In this document: piece after piece, positions 1 to 7,029 of the stretch | Layout of the letters: every line of letters starts with the position of its first letter | Position numbering within the stretch: the stretch's first letter is position 1 | Assembly: GCA_002292215.1 (NCBI GenBank) | Contig: DBBN01000088.1 | Location: 16,935-24,984, forward strand | DNA length: 8,050 bases | From: Glaciecola sp. UBA983 | Lineage (GTDB): Bacteria > Pseudomonadota > Gammaproteobacteria > Enterobacterales > Alteromonadaceae | Reading direction: 5' to 3' | Translations under genes and position numbers: made by a program | Notes under the pieces: generated by a model | Seen by the model: only the letters and a program-made list of their open reading frames with translations | Databases searched by the model: none | Told to the model about the DNA's origin: nothing

Positions 1-231
1 ATCAAGCTGGACTTGATGAGATAATTCGCCAAATGGGTAACGAGAATCGAGATCACTGAGAATTTGTGCTGCCCCACCAAAATTACCATTTTTCATGGCC
101 GCTTTAGCTGACGCGTAAATGGCTTGAGGGCCTTTTAATTCAACTGCTTGAAGCTCTTCGTCAGGGGCTGAACTACATCCGCCTAGGACGAATAGTCCGA
201 CTAAGCTGAGTGCTAAAATTCTTGTTTTCAT
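1..231 (-). CDS. bamD: BamD, outer-membrane protein assembly lipoprotein (partial, N-terminal 77 residues)
   Basis: BamD (older names YfiO, ComL) is the essential lipoprotein of the BAM complex, which folds beta-barrel proteins into the outer membrane. The reverse complement from the ATG at 229-231 stays open to the window edge and gives 77 residues of a protein normally about 245 long. The start MKTRILALSLVGLFVLGGC is a lipoprotein signal with lipobox LGGC, predicting lipidation at Cys19. The first TPR-like helices follow, including the stretch RYPFG...HQVQLD, which matches the RYPFGPYSQQVQLD region of E. coli BamD. The gene is cut by the window edge, not broken. It is divergent from rluD, the same arrangement as in E. 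coli. No strong Shine-Dalgarno is visible; AAGAG lies very close to the ATG and AAAGG about 10 bases away. Confidence 0.93.
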   Translation of the reverse strand, partial: MKTRILALSLVGLFVLGGCSSAPDEELQAVELKGPQAIYASAKAAMKNGNFGGAAQILSDLDSRYPFGELSHQVQLD

Positions 232-277
232 TAACTCTTAAACCTTTGTTATTGATTCTTTAATTGGCACAATGCTT

Positions 278-286
278 ATTATTGCA
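278..286 (-). promoter_or_regulatory. Candidate extended -10 for bamD
   Basis: Read on the minus strand this is TGCAATAAT, that is TG-N followed by AATAAT, one mismatch from the sigma-70 -10 consensus. It lies about 47 bases upstream of the bamD ATG. No -35 box with normal spacing is convincing (TTTACA is too close), so this is only a candidate. Confidence 0.3.
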
Positions 287-303
287 CACCTTGGCCTGTA
301 AAC

Positions 304-312
304 TGATATAAT
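304..312 (+). promoter_or_regulatory. Extended -10 promoter element of rluD
   Basis: The sequence TGATATAAT is a perfect extended -10 (TG-N-TATAAT). A possible weak -35, TTGCAC at 282-287, would leave a long 19-base spacer, but extended -10 promoters tolerate a poor -35. Transcription would begin near 318-320, leaving a leader of about 30 bases before the ATG at 351. This also argues against the in-frame TTG at 312, which would lie inside the promoter, as the rluD start. Confidence 0.65.
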
Positions 313-350
313 TGTATTTTATTTATCAGACTTTTTCTAAATTATCTAAT

Positions 351-1343
351 ATGTCTCAATCTAATACCACGCAACAAACTATTTCCCTCACCGGGATCGT
401 CGATCAAACTCAATTTGATAAACGCTTAGATCAGGTTTTGGCCGATTTGTTCCCCGAATATTCAAGAAGTAAGCTAAAAGAATGGATTTTAGCCGGTTTT
501 GTCAGTATTGATGGTGAGGTCGTAACGGTTGCTAGGCAAAAAATGAGAGGGGATGAGCAAATTGACATCCACGCTGAAATTGCCGTACAAGTGCAGAATA
601 CGCCACAAGCAATCGATTTAGATATTGTGTTTGAAGATGAACATGTTTTAGTCATCAATAAACCGGCAGGTTTAGTGGTGCATCCTGGCGCAGGCAACGC
701 TGACGGTACGGTATTAAATGCGTTACTTGCGTATTATCCTGCGATTGAAACGATCCCACGTGCAGGTATTGTGCACCGTCTGGATAAAGATACGACCGGA
801 TTAATGGTGGTTGCTAAAACGTTGATTGCACAAACTTATTTGGTTGAGCAGTTACAAACTCGCGTCATGAGTCGTGAATACGAAGCCTTGGTATATGGCA
901 CTATGGTCTCGGGCGGATTCATCGATGAGCCGATTGGTCGTCATCCAACTAAACGTACGTCTATGGCTGTTCGTGCAACAGGTAAAGAAGCGACAACGCA
1001 TTATCGTATCATTGAAAAATTCCGTGTACATACGCATTTACGTTTGAAACTCGAAAGTGGTCGTACGCATCAGATTCGAGTGCACATGGCACATATTCGC
1101 CATCCTATTATTGGTGATCAGTTATATGCAGGTCGTCCACGTATGCCTAAAGCAGCAAGTGCTCACTTCATGAATGCATTACGTTCATTTAAGCGCCAAG
1201 CTCTGCACGCTGCACAGTTATCGTTTGCACATCCGATTTCAGAAGATTGGTTGACGTTCAACGCGCCGATCCCTGCTGATTTCAAGCAACTGTTAGAAGA
1301 TGTCCGAGCAGACACCGTTATCCACGGGATCGAAGAAGATTAA
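351..1343 (+). CDS. rluD: RluD, 23S rRNA pseudouridine synthase (U1911/U1915/U1917)
   Basis: RluD isomerises three uridines in helix 69 of 23S rRNA, at the subunit interface, and is needed for normal ribosome assembly and termination. The product is 330 residues (E. coli 326). An N-terminal S4-type RNA-binding domain covers roughly residues 16-80 (RLDQVLADLFPEYSRSKLKEW). The catalytic domain follows, with INKPAGLVVHPG, then HRLDKDTTGLMVV, whose Asp145 is the catalytic aspartate (Asp139 in E. coli), and GRTHQIRVHMAHI from Gly237. The C-terminal RQALHA and HPIS elements are intact. The ATG at 351 was chosen over the upstream TTG at 312 because 312 overlaps the -10 box and the resulting length fits the family. 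No Shine-Dalgarno is evident before 351. In E. coli the next gene would be pgeF; here it is clpB, 133 bp on. Confidence 0.95.
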   Translation: MSQSNTTQQTISLTGIVDQTQFDKRLDQVLADLFPEYSRSKLKEWILAGFVSIDGEVVTVARQKMRGDEQIDIHAEIAVQVQNTPQAIDLDIVFEDEHVLVINKPAGLVVHPGAGNADGTVLNALLAYYPAIETIPRAGIVHRLDKDTTGLMVVAKTLIAQTYLVEQLQTRVMSREYEALVYGTMVSGGFIDEPIGRHPTKRTSMAVRATGKEATTHYRIIEKFRVHTHLRLKLESGRTHQIRVHMAHIRHPIIGDQLYAGRPRMPKAASAHFMNALRSFKRQALHAAQLSFAHPISEDWLTFNAPIPADFKQLLEDVRADTVIHGIEED

Positions 1344-1357
1344 TTGATACATATCAA
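1344..1357. repeat. 14-bp palindrome just after the rluD stop
   Basis: TTGATA-CA-TATCAA is a perfect 6-bp inverted repeat with a two-base centre, starting right after the rluD TAA and about 50 bp upstream of the clpB -35 region. The centre is too short and the arms too AT-rich for a terminator. It could be a small operator-like site, but it could equally be chance in AT-rich DNA. No regulator is assigned. Confidence 0.3.
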
Positions 1358-1404
1358 CTAAATCAAATAAACCAGCCATTGCTCATCTTTTATTCAATTG
1401 ATGA

Positions 1405-1433
1405 GTTGATTCTCTCCTTTTACGTACCCATTA
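1405..1433 (+). promoter_or_regulatory. Sigma-32-like heat-shock promoter of clpB
   Basis: GTTGAT at 1405-1410 resembles the RpoH -35 core CTTGAA. ACCCATTA at 1426-1433 resembles the -10 CCCCATNT, sharing CCCAT. The 15-base spacing between the two cores is within the range known for RpoH promoters. The start site would fall near 1439-1441, giving a leader of about 37 bases before the clpB ATG. The position and the known heat-shock control of clpB support the call. The match is imperfect and was judged by eye. Confidence 0.6.
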
Positions 1434-1476
1434 TGTATACAACAAATAGATAATGTAATGTGAAGGAGAGTGCCTT

Positions 1477-4062
1477 ATGCGTCTTGATAAATTTACTACC
1501 AAATTTCAAACAGCTATTTCCGATGCCCAATCGCTAGCATTGGGTCGTGATCACCAATATATTGAACCTGAACATATTGCGACTGCATTGTTAAATCAGC
1601 AGGGTGGCAGTGTGCGCACTATTTTGCAAAAAGCGGGTGTCAATCTTAATGCGTTGCGTTCAGGATTATCGCAAGCACTCGAAAAAATTCCTCGAGTGCA
1701 AGGTGCCGGTGGTGATGTCCAATTGGGCCGCGATACGACTGCATGCCTCAATTTGACCGATAAACTTGCACAAAAAAACAATGATCAATTTATTTCTTCT
1801 GAATTGTTTGTGTTAGCCGCACTTGAATCTAAGACCCGTTTTGCCGATTTACTCATCAGTGTCGGTGTGACAAAAGATAAACTGCAAGAAGCCATTGAAA
1901 CGGTGCGAGGAGGAGAAAACGTTAATGATCCGAATGCAGAAGACGTGCGCGAAGCATTAGAAAAATACACCACGGATCTGACTGAACGCGCCGAACAGGG
2001 CAAACTCGATCCGGTGATTGGTCGTGATGATGAAATTCGCCGCACCATTCAAGTCTTACAACGCCGTACCAAAAACAACCCTGTATTAATTGGTGAACCC
2101 GGTGTGGGTAAAACCGCCATCGCGGAAGGGCTTGCGCAACGTATTATCAACGGCGAAGTGCCTGAAGGAATGAAACACAAACGCGTATTGTCGTTGGATA
2201 TGGGGGCATTGATTGCCGGTGCTAAGTATCGTGGCGAATTTGAAGAACGCCTTAAAGCCGTATTAAATGAGTTGTCTAAAGAAGAAGGCAATGTGATCTT
2301 GTTTATTGATGAACTGCATACCATGGTTGGAGCGGGCAAAGGTGATGGCGCCATGGATGCGGGGAATATGCTTAAACCGGCGTTAGCACGCGGAGAACTG
2401 CACTGCGTCGGCGCGACGACGTTAGATGAATACCGTCAGTTTATTGAAAAAGATGCAGCGCTAGAACGTCGCTTCCAAAAAGTACTAGTAGATCAACCAT
2501 CTGTTGAAGATACCATTGCGATTTTACGTGGCCTCAAAGAACGTTATGAACTACATCATGCAGTGGACATTACCGATCCTGCGATTGTTGCAGCGGCGAG
2601 TTTGTCACATCGTTATATTGCCGATAGACAATTACCCGATAAAGCGATTGATTTGATCGATGAAGCTGCGTCGAGTATTCGTATGCAGATTGATTCTAAA
2701 CCGGATGAAATGGATAAGCTGGACCGTCGCATTATTCAGTTAAAACTTGAAGAGCAAGCATTAGCAAAAGAAACAGATGAAGCGAGTCTAAAGCGCTTAG
2801 GAATTATTGAAGTTGAGCGCGAAAAAGCCGAAGTACGTTACAAAGAGCTTGAAACTATTTGGTTATCGGAAAAAGATGCTATGCAAGGTGCCCAAGGCAT
2901 CAAAACGCAACTTGAACAAGCCAAAGTTGATTTGGAAATTGCACGACGTGCTGGCGATTTAAGTCGTATGTCAGAACTGCAATATGGCCGTATTCCTGAG
3001 CTTGAACTGCAATTAGAAAAAGCCAATAGTGCAGAAGACTTTACCGCTCAGTTAATAAAAAACAAAGTCACCGAAATTGAGATCGCAGATGTGTTATCTC
3101 GCTGGACAGGGATCCCTGTATCCAAAATGCTCGAAGGCGAGCGCGACAAGCTCGTCCGTATGGAAGAAGAGTTACATGACCGAGTCATCGGACAGGATGA
3201 AGCGGTCACCAGTGTAGCAAATGCAATTCGCCGATCGCGTGCTGGTCTGGCAGATCCAGCTAAACCGATAGGATCCTTTTTGTTCTTAGGTCCTACCGGT
3301 GTGGGTAAAACGGAGTTGTGTAAATCTTTAGCCAATTTCTTGTTTGATTCACAAGATGCCATGGTGCGTATTGATATGTCGGAGTTTATGGAAAAACACT
3401 CAGTATCACGATTAGTCGGCGCGCCTCCAGGCTATGTAGGCTATGAAGAAGGGGGGTATTTGACAGAGGCAGTTCGCCGCAAGCCTTATTCGGTAATTTT
3501 GTTGGATGAAGTCGAAAAAGCGCACCCAGATGTCTTTAATATTTTGCTACAAGTACTTGATGATGGACGCTTAACCGATGGACAAGGGCGCACGGTAGAC
3601 TTTAAAAACACCGTGATCATCATGACTTCTAACTTGGGCTCAGATATTATCCAAGAGCAGGCTAAAGATAATGATTATGATGCAATGAAAGCGATGGTGA
3701 TGGCCAGCGTAGGGGCGCATTTTAGACCTGAATTTATCAACCGTGTGGATGATATTGTGGTGTTCCATCCATTGGGTTTAGAAAACATCAAAGCGATTGC
3801 GAAGATCCAGTTACAAGGATTACGTTACCGTTTACAAGAAAAAGGTTTTGCGTTGAAAGTTTCTGACGAAGCATTAAATCAGATTGCGAGTATCGGGTTT
3901 GATCCTGTATATGGTGCTAGACCACTCAAACGAGCAATCCAGCATGAATTGGAAAACCCATTGGCATCTAAGTTGTTGAGTCTTACCGACAAGGACAGTG
4001 ATACGGTGCAAGTCGATGTTCATGATGGACATTTGACTATTGAGTTCACACGTTCTGAATAG
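1477..4062 (+). CDS. clpB: ClpB, ATP-dependent protein disaggregase (Hsp104 family)
   Basis: ClpB is a hexameric cytosolic AAA+ chaperone that works with DnaK/DnaJ/GrpE to pull proteins out of aggregates. The product has 861 residues (E. coli 857) and is intact. The Clp N-domain covers about 1-145. NBD1 has Walker A GEPGVGKT at 206-213 (Lys212), pore-loop Tyr251 and Walker B Glu279. The coiled-coil middle domain, which separates ClpB from ClpA/ClpC and docks DnaK, spans about 410-525 and contains Tyr503. NBD2 has Walker A GPTGVGKT at 605-612 (Lys611), pore Tyr653 in GYVGYEEGG and Walker B Glu678. All these residues fall at E. coli numbering. No ClpP-docking IGF/L loop was noticed, as expected. 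The start is the ATG preceded by AAGGAGAG at 1463-1470, good spacing. A sigma-32-like promoter lies upstream. The gene converges on prsT with 31 bp between stop codons. Confidence 0.98.
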   Translation: MRLDKFTTKFQTAISDAQSLALGRDHQYIEPEHIATALLNQQGGSVRTILQKAGVNLNALRSGLSQALEKIPRVQGAGGDVQLGRDTTACLNLTDKLAQKNNDQFISSELFVLAALESKTRFADLLISVGVTKDKLQEAIETVRGGENVNDPNAEDVREALEKYTTDLTERAEQGKLDPVIGRDDEIRRTIQVLQRRTKNNPVLIGEPGVGKTAIAEGLAQRIINGEVPEGMKHKRVLSLDMGALIAGAKYRGEFEERLKAVLNELSKEEGNVILFIDELHTMVGAGKGDGAMDAGNMLKPALARGELHCVGATTLDEYRQFIEKDAALERRFQKVLVDQPSVEDTIAILRGLKERYELHHAVDITDPAIVAAASLSHRYIADRQLPDKAIDLIDEAASSIRMQIDSKPDEMDKLDRRIIQLKLEEQALAKETDEASLKRLGIIEVEREKAEVRYKELETIWLSEKDAMQGAQGIKTQLEQAKVDLEIARRAGDLSRMSELQYGRIPELELQLEKANSAEDFTAQLIKNKVTEIEIADVLSRWTGIPVSKMLEGERDKLVRMEEELHDRVIGQDEAVTSVANAIRRSRAGLADPAKPIGSFLFLGPTGVGKTELCKSLANFLFDSQDAMVRIDMSEFMEKHSVSRLVGAPPGYVGYEEGGYLTEAVRRKPYSVILLDEVEKAHPDVFNILLQVLDDGRLTDGQGRTVDFKNTVIIMTSNLGSDIIQEQAKDNDYDAMKAMVMASVGAHFRPEFINRVDDIVVFHPLGLENIKAIAKIQLQGLRYRLQEKGFALKVSDEALNQIASIGFDPVYGARPLKRAIQHELENPLASKLLSLTDKDSDTVQVDVHDGHLTIEFTRSE
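1908..1927 (+). promoter_or_regulatory. Internal Shine-Dalgarno in clpB at the known short-isoform start region
   Basis: AGGAGGAG at 1908-1915 is a near-perfect ribosome binding site inside clpB, just before codon Val149. In E. coli, translation from a GTG at codon 149 yields the short ClpB lacking the N-domain. Here codon 149 (1921-1923) is GTT, not a normal start. The best-spaced start is an out-of-frame ATG at 1925-1927 opening an 11-codon reading frame that ends in TAG. The next in-frame GTG is codon 157 (1945-1947), far from this site. Whether a short form is made is open. Confidence 0.45.
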
Positions 4063-4093
4063 ATTGCTTCATACCATTAGACTTTTATAGCTG

Positions 4094-6937
4094 CTAGACT
4101 TTCAGTGCAGCGAGTAAGGCTTTAGCCTTAGCCTGCTGCTGAAAGTCATCATGGTCTTCAAACAAACGCTCCAATTGTTTTTTCGCTTCGCCAATGCGTC
4201 CCAACTTATATAACACATAAGCGAGGTGGTATTTAATCCCGGGCTCAGTACTGTCCAATACATACGCTTTACGAAACTGCCTTAGCGCGTTGAGATAGTC
4301 ATTACGCTGAAAATAAATCCAGCCCATCGTATCTAGTATCTGTGCATCTTGTTGATTTATTTCAAACGCCATTTGCACGTATTTATCGGCTTCATCTAAA
4401 TCGGTATCGACTAATATATTAGCCAGATTATTATAAATTTGTTCACGTTTGGCGACACGTTCATCTTCTAATAAACGATTGTAGTGGCCTGATGCGAGCT
4501 CCCTTTGATTGGTTTGTAGATAAAAATCAGCGACCAAACGTCGCACAAATTGCTGCTCAGTTTGGCTTTTTAGCAAGTTCTCTGCATGCATAGAAAATAC
4601 ATCTTCGTTAAGCCTTTTCGTCGTCAGTTCATATAAATATGCACCAGCCTGATTTGGCATGCCATTGTTAAACAACTCGACAAACATATCTGCAGCTTGC
4701 TGGTATTGTTCTTGGGCACGATACACTTCACCAATAATAAACATGGCTTGAAGTCGGAGTACTGTTTTATCATCTCGGCTAAATGCGTTCAGTACCACTG
4801 AGCGGGCTAAGGTGATCGCTTGGTTATATTGACGGTTTTTTAATAGAATATCGGCCTGTAAAATACGTGCCTGCATATCGAGATTCATATCCCCACGTAA
4901 CATGGTGCGGGCGCGTTTGATGTTTTCATAAGCGTCATCAAATAACTGGGCTTCACTTTGTAGTTGAGCTAGCTGTACTAGACCAATCGGATTGTCTTTA
5001 ACCACGTTCGCTATTTTATCGAAGGAGTTAACTGCATTTTCTAACTGGTTAGCTTTTAGATGCAATTTAGCTTGAGTTAATAGATATTGGGGATTCATGA
5101 ATGATGTCTTCATGAGTTTTTGATTGATCCATAATGCATTTTGATAATCTTCTTTAAGCGAAAAAATCTCCATCATCATTTCCAAAATACTGGTGTTTTT
5201 GGGGTTTTTCTCAAATAATGGATTGATCAAGTCATACGCTTCATCGAGTTTATTTAGCGAGATTTTGTTTTGCGCAACAAATTTAGCCACCTCTAAAGGT
5301 GAATAGGTCGGGTTAATTGATTCAAGCATGGTAATTGAGGCATCAAAACGGTTTTGGTAATACATGATTTGGGCTTGTAGAAAACGAGCGCTAGATAAAT
5401 TTGGCTCACGTTTTAATACGTTTTGTACTTGGTTAAATGCATCTTCAAGCTTGCGTTCTTGTAATAGTACGGTGGCATTAAGTAAATAAATTTCACGGGG
5501 TAGATCGCCAATCACTCCTTCGGCACGTTTAATTTCACTATCCATGACTTGACGTGCACGGGAAGTGAAGCCGTTTTGCAGTAGTAGCTCAATATGCAAT
5601 TGTCGCAAATAAGGGTAATCAACATTGTTAAAAAACTCTTCAAACAGTTTCAAGGCTTTTCGACTTTCTCCACGATTGTTTAATGACCTGACTTCCAGTA
5701 AGTTTAATGTGCTTTGGTCTTCAATAAATACTCGTAGTTCACGAATAATAGATTCACATTTGAAACCGCGATCGAGTTTAAAATACAAATTACACAATGT
5801 GACTGTAAGTGGTAGCTCTTTCATCACCATTGCGTTGTTCTCTTCTAACACGCGAACCGCATTTGGAAACTGTTCTAACTGAATAAACGCATCCACTAAT
5901 AGTTTGAGCGCGTTCATATTATTTGGTGCTTTTTGTACGTATCGTTGCAAATCACCGGCAGCTTGTTCATAATTTTTTTGAAAGTAAGCAGCGAGGGCAT
6001 TGATTAAGGTAATATCGGTTCGATTAACGCGAATATCTTCTGGTAACAAACTTAAGGTTTGCGTGACTTCTTGATAGAGTTTATTCGCTTGCTCATTATT
6101 TTCTTCATTAGTGAGCTGTGCATACAAAAGTTTAGTGAACGGGTCGGGGGTCTCTTTTAGCATGCGTTCAATTAACGTCACTGCTTTTTTTTGGATACCA
6201 GCACGTAAGTAAGCACTCGCTAATGAGCGTTGTATGATTGGGCTGTTGGGACTCTTTGAGTAGGCGAATTCAAATGTTTTTATTGCCCCATCAACATTAT
6301 CTTGGAGGAGTAAAAATGTACCTTGGAGGTGCTGAGTTTTGGGATTATCAGCATCTAAGGCTAATGATTCTTGGATCAATGTCGCTGCATTGCCCCACAC
6401 ATCGTTACTCATATACAACGATGCCATAGAATTTAATAAACGGGTACTTTCTGGTTTTAGTAGTTTCGCTTTTTGGTAGTGCGCAAACGCCAATTCGGTG
6501 TTGTTGGTATTGTTGTAAGCACTTGCTTGGAGCAAGTAAATTTCGAATTTGTTATCGCGGGAAAGGTTTTGCAATGATACCGTGGTGGCTTTTTTAAATT
6601 CTTGCACAAAAATATAGGCACGAAGTAAAGGCACGAGTACGATATTAGGATCAGCGCCGGCGAGTAGCGCCTCTTCAAATTCAGTAATAGCCGCTTCAGG
6701 AAGATTATTAATTAATAACAGGCGGCCAATCAATATTTTGGATGGTAAATGGTCAGGGTCTATATCCAGTGCATTTTTAAGATGAATATAGCTGGTTTCA
6801 TATTCTTCTTTATTAAAGCTAATGACCGCTTCTTCATAATACGCATAGACCGTATCGGAATTTTCTTGAACCACTGCGTCTGTTGAAAACGCGCATGACA
6901 CTAAAAGCACCGCGCAAAATAATCCTTTAAACCACAT
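4094..6937 (-). CDS. prsT: PEP-CTERM system TPR-repeat lipoprotein, PrsT-like
   Basis: PrsT proteins are long TPR-repeat lipoproteins found in genomes with exosortase/PEP-CTERM sorting and exopolysaccharide export; their molecular job is unsettled and a scaffold role is usually inferred. The product has 947 residues, close to the roughly 900 usual for the family. A short signal ends in lipobox LVSC, predicting lipidation at Cys15. TPR units follow almost end to end: about 31-62 (YYEEAVISFNKEEYETSYIH, then a KNALDIDP motif), 65-98, and many more. The C-terminal pair at about 865-932 contains DTMGWIYFQRNDYLNALRQF and YHLAYVLYKLGR, the ending I recognise from PrsT. The start ATG at 6935-6937 follows AGGA with 8-base spacing. 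The neighbour upstream is a PEP-CTERM substrate, supporting the assignment. A terminator separates the two genes, so prsT probably has its own promoter, which I could not identify. A generic TPR protein is the alternative. Confidence 0.75.
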   Translation of the reverse strand: MWFKGLFCAVLLVSCAFSTDAVVQENSDTVYAYYEEAVISFNKEEYETSYIHLKNALDIDPDHLPSKILIGRLLLINNLPEAAITEFEEALLAGADPNIVLVPLLRAYIFVQEFKKATTVSLQNLSRDNKFEIYLLQASAYNNTNNTELAFAHYQKAKLLKPESTRLLNSMASLYMSNDVWGNAATLIQESLALDADNPKTQHLQGTFLLLQDNVDGAIKTFEFAYSKSPNSPIIQRSLASAYLRAGIQKKAVTLIERMLKETPDPFTKLLYAQLTNEENNEQANKLYQEVTQTLSLLPEDIRVNRTDITLINALAAYFQKNYEQAAGDLQRYVQKAPNNMNALKLLVDAFIQLEQFPNAVRVLEENNAMVMKELPLTVTLCNLYFKLDRGFKCESIIRELRVFIEDQSTLNLLEVRSLNNRGESRKALKLFEEFFNNVDYPYLRQLHIELLLQNGFTSRARQVMDSEIKRAEGVIGDLPREIYLLNATVLLQERKLEDAFNQVQNVLKREPNLSSARFLQAQIMYYQNRFDASITMLESINPTYSPLEVAKFVAQNKISLNKLDEAYDLINPLFEKNPKNTSILEMMMEIFSLKEDYQNALWINQKLMKTSFMNPQYLLTQAKLHLKANQLENAVNSFDKIANVVKDNPIGLVQLAQLQSEAQLFDDAYENIKRARTMLRGDMNLDMQARILQADILLKNRQYNQAITLARSVVLNAFSRDDKTVLRLQAMFIIGEVYRAQEQYQQAADMFVELFNNGMPNQAGAYLYELTTKRLNEDVFSMHAENLLKSQTEQQFVRRLVADFYLQTNQRELASGHYNRLLEDERVAKREQIYNNLANILVDTDLDEADKYVQMAFEINQQDAQILDTMGWIYFQRNDYLNALRQFRKAYVLDSTEPGIKYHLAYVLYKLGRIGEAKKQLERLFEDHDDFQQQAKAKALLAALKV
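4097..4147. other. Imperfect long hairpin at the clpB/prsT convergence
   Basis: The outer arms GACTTTCAG (4097-4105) and CTGAAAGTC (4139-4147) are perfectly complementary over 9 bp. CAGC (4108-4111) with GCTG (4135-4138) extends the stem past a two-base bulge. A separate inner inverted repeat TAAGGCT-TT-AGCCTTA spans 4115-4130. The structure lies over the last codons of prsT, one base from its stop, and 35 bp after the clpB stop. It can form in either transcript but is not followed by a T-run on either strand, so it is not a canonical intrinsic terminator. A bidirectional 3'-end or transcript-stabilising role is inferred. Confidence 0.5.
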
Positions 6938-6973
6938 TTGTTACATCCTGTATCAAATTCAGACAAATTGTAT

Positions 6974-7010
6974 AAAAAAAAACGGTGTTGCTCGCCGCAA
7001 CACCGTTTTT
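6974..7010 (-). terminator. Rho-independent terminator downstream of the PEP-CTERM gene
   Basis: The arms CGGTGTTGC (6983-6991) and GCAACACCG (6997-7005) form a perfect 9-bp GC-rich stem around a 5-base loop. Flanking A and T tracts could extend it to 14 bp. On the minus strand the stem is followed by nine consecutive T, and it begins 20 bases after the PEP-CTERM stop codon. It also has five T on the plus strand and could work in both directions. It separates the PEP-CTERM gene from prsT, whose ATG lies 37 bases beyond the T-run. Confidence 0.93.
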
Positions 7011-7029
7011 AGAGTCTAGCTATATAAGG

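Noticed and set aside
265..286. TGGCAC followed by TTGCA on the plus strand upstream of rluD, resembling a sigma-54 promoter.
   Set aside because: The two boxes are 11 bases apart instead of five, so the GG/GC spacing is wrong; the extended -10 at 304-312 explains rluD better.
312..350. Extension of RluD to a TTG start at 312.
   Set aside because: The TTG overlaps the TATAAT of the promoter, and the ATG at 351 gives the normal family length.
1382..1405. CTCATC/GATGAG inverted repeat as an rluD terminator.
   Set aside because: A 6-bp AT-containing stem with a 12-base loop and no T-run directly after it; it also overlaps the clpB promoter.
4078..4102. TAGACTTT direct repeat (4078-4085 and 4095-4102) as possible target-site duplication.
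   Set aside because: Only 17 bp apart with no inserted element between; likely chance, and the second copy belongs to the hairpin arm.
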